Made by a program: the position numbers and the translations under genes. The notes below the pieces were generated by a model that was not told where the DNA came from, made no database searches, and saw nothing but the letters and a program-made list of their open reading frames with translations. From Dichetophora obliterata (Eukaryota; Arthropoda; Insecta; Diptera; Sciomyzidae), in NCBI GenBank assembly GCA_963920525.1, contig OY986435.1:266236799-266300798 (forward strand): a DNA stretch of 64,000 nt. Direction: 5' to 3'. Positions 56,353-64,000 of this stretch are shown here, in pieces. Position 1 is the first letter of the stretch; each line of letters starts with the position of its first letter.

Positions 56353-56649
56353 AATAATCTGTAATCATATTGATTGTCCTGAACTACTTTCGCTTTATAA
56401 TTTGTATGTTCCTTCAGTATCCCTGGTGGCGAGAAGAAGATTTTTTTATATTCCGCGATTCCATACTAATTATGGCAAATGTGATCCTCTTACTTATTCT
56501 TGCTTTGAGTTTAACTCCATCTGTTATAAGTTGGATATTGCTGAGGATAGACCTGTATTTAAGAAAAATTGTTAAGTTTACTAAAAAATGAACATTAAGT
56601 TATATTGTATCCCTAGTCTAAGAAAGCATTGTACTTGATAGACGATATA

Positions 56650-58388
56650 CAGTGGCTCACAGCTTATTTTATGCAGTGCATACTTTCAATTTTAGGGCTT
56701 TGTAACAACGAAACTAACAGGATTAGAAGAAATAATGCAGTATCATTTAAAAGAACAAGATGTTTAGTTTCATAAATTAACTTTATTTATTGTAAAAATA
56801 TATATTAAGTTGGCTTAAAATTTAGAAACCAGAAAATACTGCTTAATTTCATATCACAGCTTATATTATGCCGTCACCTGTTATTTATAAATTTTTCGTA
56901 TTGATTAATGATATTTGATATTTTTATTATTTGGTATGATAGCCCTTGTTGTTCACAACAGATCTTAGGTGGTTTGGCATTGATGCGACCAGTTTTTGAG
57001 TGATAGTTGGCAAAATATTCGCCCACTTCGTTTTCAATATCTCTTTCAGATGGTTTTTGTTTAAAATTTGATGTTTCCGCATGTTATTTTCCAATAAAGA
57101 CCACACATTTTCAATAACATTAAAGTCTGGCGACTGTGCTGGCGGCGTCATCAATTGTGGGCAGTTGTATATTAGCCTGGTTTGCACAATACCCGCTTTG
57201 TGCTTTCGATCGTCATCCTGGTAAGATCGGAAATTCAATTTTATACCCAGAACTTTTGCACTCTGCAACAAATTGTTCTTCAGGATCTGTAGGTATTTAA
57301 ATTTGTTCATTGTTGTTTCAATAAACGGCAACTTCCCAGTACCAGCAGCTGACATTCAGGCCCAAACCATGACGCTGCCACCGCCATGTTTCACGGTTTG
57401 TTTTAAGTTTTTTTTGTTGACCTCGGTATTCGGTTTTTGCCACATATAGCACATACCATCTGAACGGAATAAATTGATCTTCGATTTATCTGCAAAAATA
57501 TTTGAATTCCAGTACTCTGGGGCCTTGGACATATGCTCTTTGTTGTAGTTGAGTCTGCATAATCTGTTTTTGGGGATAATAAACGGCTTGTTTCGTGTTA
57601 CTCGGCCATGAAAGTTCTTTTTGCGCAAGACACGTCGAATAGTTTTAGCACTACACTGTTTGATCAGGTCAGTTTGAACTTCAAAAGCCATTTTCGGAGC
57701 TGAGAGTCTCGGGTTAGAATTATTCTTCCGTGCAATATGCCGCTCGTCGGTTGCATTAAAAATTTTGTTTGGTGCATCTTTGCTCTTAGTGTGCAATCGA
57801 TTCTTATGAACGAAGCGCTCGATGATCTTTTGCACGATAGAGGAATTGATATTAACCATTTCAACCATTTTTCGCTGCGAGCTGCTGTTTTTAAAATAGT
57901 ATATAACCAATTCTCGTTGTTGTAGCGTTGTGCGTGCTCCTATTTTAAATTATCATAGAAGCAGACACTTGAAGCAAAAAAATCAGACTAAAAAGTTATC
58001 ACAAAGCAATTATAGAAATAGATCGAAGGCATAGCTAACGAAAGTAGCGTTAGACAGCGCAGCATTAGAGTACCGTAACAGAGAGAAGTGACTGCATAAA
58101 ATAAGCTGCGAGATGAAATTAAGCATTTTTTTCTGTTCTCTTATTTTTTAAACAACTAAATATGTGTATGTTGTTGTTGTTGCCTTCTTGAAAACTTACT
58201 TGATCTAAAGCTCACAATCTTAATTCATGTAAATATAAGTATTCACAATTAATGAAAAACCTTTATTTAACTAGATTTTTTGCTCTTTTAAATGACACCA
58301 TATTATCTTTTGTATTCCTGTTAGTTTTGTTTTTATAAAGCCCTAAAGTTTAAAGTATGCACTGCATAAAATAAGCTGTGAGCCACTG
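56650..58388 (-). mobile_element. Nearly intact Tc1-like transposon with IR/DR ends
   Basis: A 1,739-bp element flanked by TA (56648-56649 and 58389-58390). Both ends start CAGTGGCTCACAGCTTATTT. A second, inner repeat of CAGCTTATWTTATGC lies at about 56856 and, inverted, at about 58090-58115, giving each arm (about 230-300 bp) two direct repeats, the IR/DR layout known from Tc1 elements with long arms. The transposase between the arms has two visible lesions. Confidence 0.9.
56927..57943 (-). pseudogene. Tc1-like DD34E transposase, two lesions
   Basis: DDE transposase for cut-and-paste movement of the surrounding element. The reverse-strand frame runs from 57943 to 56927. It has an N-terminal helix-turn-helix region (RELVIYYFKNSS to IERFVHKN), NIFADKSKINLF with the first catalytic Asp, VKHGGGSVMVWA, then YQDDDRKHKA (second Asp) and SPDFNVIENVW (Glu, 35 positions after the second Asp: DD34E). 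Two lesions are visible: the expected ATG before GARTTLQQREL is ATA (57941-57943), and a TGA at 57356-57358 stands where relatives have Cys (VMVWxC then MSAAGTG). Otherwise the frame is open to its natural stop, so this is a young copy. Confidence 0.9.
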
Positions 58389-58393
58389 TATAT

Positions 58394-58436
58394 ATGGTGA
58401 GTAGTTTATGGTGAGTAATTTTATGGTGAGTAGCTT
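58394..58436. repeat. Short tandem repeat ATGGTGAGTA
   Basis: Three imperfect copies of a 14-15-bp unit starting ATGGTGAGTA, just outside the Tc1 element. Confidence 0.7.
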
Positions 58437-58844
58437 AGATTCTAGATCAATAATACTAAACACGTACCAAAACCGTAAAACACACTTTTACGCCCACTTT
58501 TTTAAAATTATGTAATTGCAACGCATTATTTTTTATTTGGTAGTATATTGCTCTTAATACTGTTAACGTCGCCATATTAATATGAACCATGCCCACTTCA
58601 CCGCCCCCTTTTTTAATTCAGATACTTATACCACTAACAATGTTTGCTATACAAAATACTTTTTTTGTAATAAGTATTTTCCTAAAGTTTTATATACTTT
58701 TTATCTACAGGTAAGGTAGCCATAGATTTTTTTATTACCAAATCCCCCTTTTTTGCCCCATTTTACTTTAATTATAATTAATCTGCTTTCAATTTATATA
58801 TATAAAACTGAATGTCTGTCTGTCTGTTTGTTTGTTTGTGCTTT

Positions 58845-60860
58845 ATTTATTTATTTATTTATTTATTTACTTGATTGCTAAACCTTAACAGGTTTTATAG
58901 CAAATTTAAAATTGTAAAATAAGATATTTAATACAATTCAAAAATATAAAGTATGATTTTGAATGAAATAATGTATTATTAACAAACTAAAAAGTTTTAG
59001 TAAATTGCTTAAAGTATATAATTTTATTAAAGTATAAAAAATAATAGAAAAAAAGTTAAGTCAAAATCGATAAAATCAGACAGCATAGCAGGGTTACGTT
59101 TTCAAGACAAACAAGGTCAAGTTAGCAACAATTTTTGTATACGGCGGAGTCGTGTGACAAACAAGGTCTCATACCCAATAAAACACCACTCCAATAGGTA
59201 TATATATAATATATATCGTTCTGTCTCCCTGAAGCCGGTGAAATCCTGGCTTGACAGGGTGGTTACTCGACAAACTAGGTCAACTTCACCAAACCAATTT
59301 TCATAAAATAAAAAAAACCAGTTGCGAACGCAGGCACCAAGACAAACTAGGTCTTATCGGCCACTCATATTAATATATTACAAATCGATCTAACGTAGTG
59401 TTTCAAGAGGTAAAAAGACACCAAGACACCACGGTACCGTCAACAAATGTTGTCACAACCATCTTGAAGATATGAGGCATTTGAAGATCCCAGGCTTAGG
59501 TCCATTCAGATTATTTAGATATATTATACACCAAAATTTTCCATTTTACGCTTAGGTCCATTTAGATTGTTATATTTATGTGTTTACAAATCACCAGATG
59601 CATCAGATATATGTTTGAAAGAACTTTACATAATCAACGACGGTACTGCAGGTAATCTATAATTTTATGTTTGATTGAGTCCATGGATTCACTTAAGGAT
59701 ATAACATCAGATACAAAATTAAAATCACCGCAAGCGCTTCTAAGAGGTTCATTTTGCAAATAATTAGTTCTACAAAAGTTCATGTGGAGTAACTCAAAAG
59801 ATCTTCTAGGACGAAGAGGAATATTAAAATATATTTTACTCAATAAATATGGACTGTTTACATAGCCATGTAAAAGTTTTATAATCCAACAAGCATTTAT
59901 CATAATTCTCCGATTTTTTAAAGAAGGAAGATTTAAGAGTTGTAACCGATATTCATAAGGTGGTAAGTGAAAATCAGTATTACAATAAAGATAGCTTAAG
60001 CAAAACAAAAGAAATTGTTTCTGCACTGATTCAATGTCGTCTATGTAACAACCGTATCTTGGGCACCAAACAACTGAAGCGTATTCTAAGATAGGCCGCA
60101 CTAGGGAAGTGAATAAGGTTTTCGTTATGAAAGGATCATTAAACTCTTTTGCCCAACGTTTAATAAATCCTAAAGTACTATTTGCTCTATTTATTATTTT
60201 ATTTACATGAATATTAAAGCGTAGTTTAGGATCCATTGTAACTCCAAGATCATTGAAGCTATCTAAGGACTCCAATGGATAACCACAAATTTTGAAGGTA
60301 CATTTAATTGGTGGTTTGCGCGAGAAAGACATATGCTTGCATTTCTTCATGTTGAGGTTCATACGGTTCGTTTTGCACCAGTTATGAAGATGATCTATGT
60401 CGGCTTGCAAAAATACAGCGTCATTATCATTTTTAAAAGAAAGGAAGAGTTTGACGTCGTCAGCAAATATTAAGATGCTGGAATGCATTATGACAGATGG
60501 CAAATCGTTTATAAAAAGTAGAAACAGAAGAGGCCCAAGATGACTTCCTTGAGGTACTCCTGAAGTAACAGGAAACTCGTGTGATTTCTTGAGCTTAAAA
60601 AGAACAGATTGTGTTCTATTGCTTAAGTAAGATTCAATCCACTTTACCAACGGTATAGGAAATCCAACAAGATGTAATTTTAAGATCAATAGTTTGTGAT
60701 TTACAACGTCAAAAGCTTTGCTAAAATCCGTGTAAATAACATCAGTCTGCATGCCTTTTCCAAAGTTTTCTATAGTTTTTGATGTAAATTCGAGAAGGTT
60801 AGTAACAGTGGATTTTCCAGAAAGGAATCCATGTTGGAAAGGAGACATTAAAGATATAGG
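58845..60860 (-). mobile_element. 5'-truncated jockey-group LINE
   Basis: Reverse-strand LINE. Its 3' end at 58845 is a run of AAAT repeats (TTTATTTATTT on the given strand), and its reverse transcriptase frame starts abruptly near 60850, where sequence switches to the host repeat. Lacks endonuclease and RT fingers. Confidence 0.8.
59634..60848 (-). CDS. Reverse transcriptase, 5'-truncated, open to its stop
   Basis: A 404-residue uninterrupted frame from a jockey-superfamily LINE. Motifs in order: SPFQHGFLSGKSTVTNLLEF (residues 2-21), YTDFSKAFDVVNH with the first catalytic Asp (39-51), SGVPQGSHLGPLLFLLFIND (96-115; most relatives have SVLGP), FADD active site (128-131), WCKTNRMNLNMKKCKHMSFS (157-176), FNDLGVTMDPKLRF (198-211), and a full C-terminal region ending YLQYRR. 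Upstream codons still read PISL, the usual lead-in, before the element breaks off. Full-length relatives have a separate ORF1 and an N-terminal endonuclease, both absent here, so the protein is not a working retrotransposase. Lack of stops over 1.2 kb indicates recent insertion. Confidence 0.85.
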   Translation of the reverse strand: MSPFQHGFLSGKSTVTNLLEFTSKTIENFGKGMQTDVIYTDFSKAFDVVNHKLLILKLHLVGFPIPLVKWIESYLSNRTQSVLFKLKKSHEFPVTSGVPQGSHLGPLLFLLFINDLPSVIMHSSILIFADDVKLFLSFKNDNDAVFLQADIDHLHNWCKTNRMNLNMKKCKHMSFSRKPPIKCTFKICGYPLESLDSFNDLGVTMDPKLRFNIHVNKIINRANSTLGFIKRWAKEFNDPFITKTLFTSLVRPILEYASVVWCPRYGCYIDDIESVQKQFLLFCLSYLYCNTDFHLPPYEYRLQLLNLPSLKNRRIMINACWIIKLLHGYVNSPYLLSKIYFNIPLRPRRSFELLHMNFCRTNYLQNEPLRSACGDFNFVSDVISLSESMDSIKHKIIDYLQYRR

Positions 60861-61974
60861 AGGCCAAACCCTTGGATCGATCTTCCTGAAACTTTCACAG
60901 CATGCTACTATGACTCTGGAAAAAATAATAGGCTATATGAAGTGTTGATTGGACAAAGGGGCGTGGCACCGCCCATATAACCCACAAATTTAAATCGCCA
61001 TATTTTGGGCATTTTCTGACCTACGTCGATGATATTTGGTACATATGATATTGGCATAATTAGGAATACGTACCAGGAGAAAAGTGGGTGGGACCACGCC
61101 CCTTTTTAGGAAAATTAAAAATCGTAATATAGTCTTAACTACCGGACCGATCGTCATTAAATTTTCACAGTAGGATATTCTTACGAAATAATAAATTCTT
61201 GACTATATAAAGTTGTGAGTGGACAAAGGGGCATAGCCTCGCCCATATAACCCAAAATTTAAAATCCTCATATCTTGGGCATTTTTTGACCAACGGCGGC
61301 AGTATTTGCTATATATGGTATTGGCATGAATAGAAATACGTACCAAAAGAAAAGTGGACGGATCACGCCCCTTTGTTTGCGATATATTGGAGGCTGGACC
61401 TGTTAACCGATCTTAAATTTTCACAGCGTGCAGCTTTGACTCAGGAATACTTATTACATGATAATATTTTTCGACCATGCATACTTGTGCACCTCCTTTT
61501 TTACTACGTTTATTAACGGCTTTACCACAAATTTAAAATACATATTAATTAAAATAGTTGGGTAGCCCCATTCTCTTTCTCCCACAACTGTCTCTAAAAC
61601 AGCTGATTTTGTAATATGTGTTAGTTAAAATAGAGAGTAGGGCAACCCCATTCTCATTCTCCCACAACTGACTGCGAAACAGCTGATTGTGTAATTGCTG
61701 CTTTTTGATTGGTCTAAAAATAAAAAGAGGAAGCATGAAGCAAATTACATGCGGTTCAGTGCTGAATTCCAATTGGTTTACAACAAAAAAAGGGGAGAAG
61801 CATTGCAATAATTAAATTAAAATTAAATAAATATATTTTTGTAAATATATAAATACTTTAAATTTTATTTTATAACGAGAGGGTAGCGAAGCACACCGGG
61901 TTCAGCTAGTATATATATATAAATAATGACAGCATTTTTATGTTCTCTACTCTCTTGTGCATCAAAAGCAGCAT

Positions 61975-62085
61975 AGCTACTCCCATCGTCGCTTATTTTG
62001 TAAGGTAGTTGTCATTAGTGTCTTAGCACCTGTGTCCGACCAAATTTAATTGAGCATTGTAAGCGTACGTTGTAACGTTATGGTG
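61975..62085 (+). repeat. Dispersed repeat (CATCGTCGCTT / TGTAAGGTAG)
   Basis: CCATCGTCGCTTATTTTGTA and AGGTAGTTGTCATTAGTGTC match sequence near 17200-17270 and the sequence interrupted by MITE copy 1 at 13405-13427. Short, no coding. Confidence 0.5.
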
Positions 62086-62087
62086 TT

Positions 62088-62995
62088 CTTTTATTTATTT
62101 ATTTATTTCGTCAATCAGAGACAATAAATCTTACAGACTACTTAAACATATATTCAACAATAAACAGATTGCTAGTTGTACATTATTTACATTAATTGTA
62201 TAATTCTAATGAAAAATAAAAATTTTATGTTGTAAAGCATTGATTAAATTATATGTTAAAATTAAAATAGTTGAAAAAATTAAATAAAATTAGGAGTGGC
62301 ATATAAAAATATAAATATCTAAATGTAAATGATATATGTAGATAACTTAAAAGAGATTAAGACAAAAATGAATCAATGAAGGTACTTGAAGGACAACCGA
62401 TGGTTAGAAGCGCTAGGTAACACGGAAAGCTTGGAGACGGTTGAGATTAATTTTGAATTGAGCTCTTGAAATTGAATGAGAAATGTCAATTATTGGCAAA
62501 ACCCTGTTGGTTTCAATAGTGCAGCGCGTAAATGGCTCATTACGAGCATATTCTGCTCTGTGAAAAGGAACACGAAAGTTAAACTGGCTACGAAGGTAGC
62601 GAGGCGGTGTAAAAAAATCAAGCAAACTAAGTAAGTTACGACATTCGATATGGTGATGAACCAGGTCACGAATGAAAGTGACAGACTGCATCTAGCGTCT
62701 TGATTCGAGGGAACAGGTGTCAATTAATGCACATCTAGTAGAGTAGGATAGAGGCTGATGGATGTTCCAGTTAAGTTTAGCTATCACACGCCTTGTAGAC
62801 TTTTTCTGGACTCTTTCGAATCGCAGGGCTTGGTAGGGAGAAGTAGGATTCCATAATATGGAGCAATATCCTAAGTGGGGTCGGACTAATGATGAGTACA
62901 AGCATTTGAGGGTGTAGACGGTCCTTCTGAATCTTCTGAATTCCTTATCAGGTAACCAAGCATTGAGTTTGACTTGTTAATGATGCAATTAATAA
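62088..62995 (-). pseudogene. 5'-truncated LINE, RT C-terminus broken
   Basis: Reverse-strand LINE remnant with a TTTATTTATTT 3' tail at 62090. Readable pieces: NSMLGYLIRNSEDF (about 62950-62985), a frameshift, YSSLVRPHLGYCSILWNPTS then a second frameshift, and the C-terminal region with LLSLLDFFTPPRYLRSQ and FNFRVPFHRAEYARNEPFTR to a stop at 62413. Pattern SLVRPHLEY..VWNP is typical of jockey-group RT thumbs. The catalytic domain is missing by 5' truncation near 62990. Confidence 0.8.
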
Positions 62996-63698
62996 ACTCA
63001 GGGAATTATTAAATTTCGTATACGGCTGCCATGAAAAAGTTGAGGTTGTAATAGCCATACTAGAGTTATTATATATGAAAATAAGTTGCTTTGGCTGAAA
63101 GTTACTTACAAGAACTTTATGAGAGCTCTCATAACTCTAATTGAATCTGCAAGAAGCACAAAATAAAAACGACAATTTTTTCAGCGTCTTTCGCAACTAA
63201 AAGCTGTGGTTACAGTTGTGATAAATTCAGTATTGTGGCTACTGCAACTAATTTTCAATTATTGCGTCTTGAGTAACTTTTATACGGCTATTGTAGCCTC
63301 AATACGGTTTTCACGCTTTTACTGCGGATACTAAAACCACAAGAAACGAATAAATCTATTTTAATTTTGACATTTCAGTGCGCTTGTTGGCAAAATGCAA
63401 AAAATTATTTATAAAGTTTTAATAAATCAGTATTTATAAACACTCGAAATAACTTAAACTAAAACACACTGTAAGTACAAATAAAATACGATAAGCTATC
63501 AATTAATCGGGAATAATTCTCACACTCACAGAACTGGCGATGCTATCAAAACTTCGCTTCTTCTAGCCATAATACTACGGTTCTCAATAAATTTAAAATG
63601 CGAGGCTCTGACAACTTCCATAAGGGCTGTTAGATTCCTGTTTAAGAGATGCTCTGTCGGTTTTGACAACCTCACAGAAAGTTGTAAGAACTTTTAAT
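62996..63698. other. Non-coding stretch
   Basis: GAGGTTGT and GACAACCTC phrases near 63045, 63666 and 63865 suggest an old inverted-repeat element, but ends could not be defined. No coding motifs. Confidence 0.35.
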
Positions 63699-63860
63699 GG
63701 TGAGAGGAATTCGGTTTTAACAGCCGAATTGTGGAGAGGTCATAACAGCGCCTTTTGCGATGGTGAGAGGAATTCGGTTTTAACAGCCGAATTGTGAAAG
63801 GGTCATAACAACGCCTTTTGCAATAGTGAGAGGAATCCGGTTTTGATAGCTATACATCCT
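63699..63860. repeat. 63-bp tandem repeat with internal hairpin
   Basis: GTGAGAGGAATYCGGTTTTR starts at 63700, 63763 and 63826, giving two full units and a partial third. Each full unit can form a hairpin from AATTCGG and CCGAATT. No coding frame spans the units. Confidence 0.85.
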
Positions 63861-64000
63861 TATGTTGAGGTTGTCAGAACTTTTTCTATTTAAGCTACTT
63901 ACCTCTGCGCTTTTAAGGTTATCACCAATTTCTTCATTAAATATTTTTTAAATTTTTATTTCAAATCATTTGAAAAATATAACTTTTTTGATCAAATAAA

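Larger units (their letters stand above)
58795..61915. repeat. Dispersed repeat split by a LINE, with internal 256-270-bp units
   Basis: Begins TATATATATAAAACTGAATG then CTGTCTGTTTG, and ends GGTAGCGAAGCACACCGGGT then TCAGCTAGTATATA. The part right of the LINE holds two and a bit tandem units (TTTTCACAG landmarks ending at 60900, 61170 and 61426). Each full unit has GGACAAAGGGGC[G/A]T, GCCCATATAACCC, and a downstream CACGCCCCTTT. The same end motifs bound 21495-23486. It is a common insect repeat type whose class I cannot assign. No coding capacity outside the nested LINE. Confidence 0.55.

Noticed and set aside
57664..57925. Short frames on both strands within the Tc1 transposase
   Set aside because: Out-of-frame shadows of the conserved transposase reading frame.
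1..64000. CRISPR arrays, bacterial operons or phage genes
   Set aside because: Nothing of the kind is present; the tandem arrays lack the spacer-repeat pattern and the sequence is clearly insect nuclear DNA.

Overview
This window is eukaryotic, AT-rich DNA from a higher fly. The only host coding sequence I can support is one short exon at 32104-32221. It encodes a Nova/Pasilla-type N-terminus (core SRKRPLDSDPENEQSKRS) and ends in a consensus splice donor, so it is probably the first coding exon of pasilla (ps), a KH-domain splicing regulator. The rest of that gene (the KH-domain exons) is not in the window. If the gene model is right, everything from 32222 to 64000 is one intron of more than 31 kb, and everything left of about 31.9 kb is upstream sequence or another intron. 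The species cannot be named from this; the transposon types and the Pasilla match suggest a schizophoran (brachyceran) fly.

Nearly everything else is transposable-element DNA, much of it nested. From left to right: a broken LOA/R1-like LINE (1-1020); a Harbinger-like MITE (4966-5337); a 4.65-kb TIR element with a perfect 8-bp target duplication (6590-11238), holding a piggyBac-type MITE and two LINE fragments; a MITE cluster (13428-14571); a hAT deletion derivative that keeps an intact BED-finger ORF (15096-15827); a Tc1 element split by a hAT-type MITE (18864-20940); two abutting TTAA elements with a third MITE inside one of them (22048-23214); and a tandem array of about 450-bp units (27141-30218).

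Right of the ps exon: a three-level nest of hAT, other TIR element and second hAT (33627-37662); two elements with CACGGAGA ends, one a foldback with a tRNA-like sequence at its apex (37770-39153, 40830-41570); piggyBac-like MITEs and long inverted repeats (42548-45171); two inverted copies of a 1-kb repeat (45172-46438, 53822-54792); a hAT element carrying a higher-order satellite array (49092-52091); a nearly intact Tc1 element (56650-58388); and two 5'-truncated LINEs (58845-60860, 62088-62995).

No rRNA, canonical tRNA, CRISPR or bacterial-type gene organisation is present. Target duplications, terminal repeats and protein motifs were read by eye. Family names beyond superfamily level are inference.
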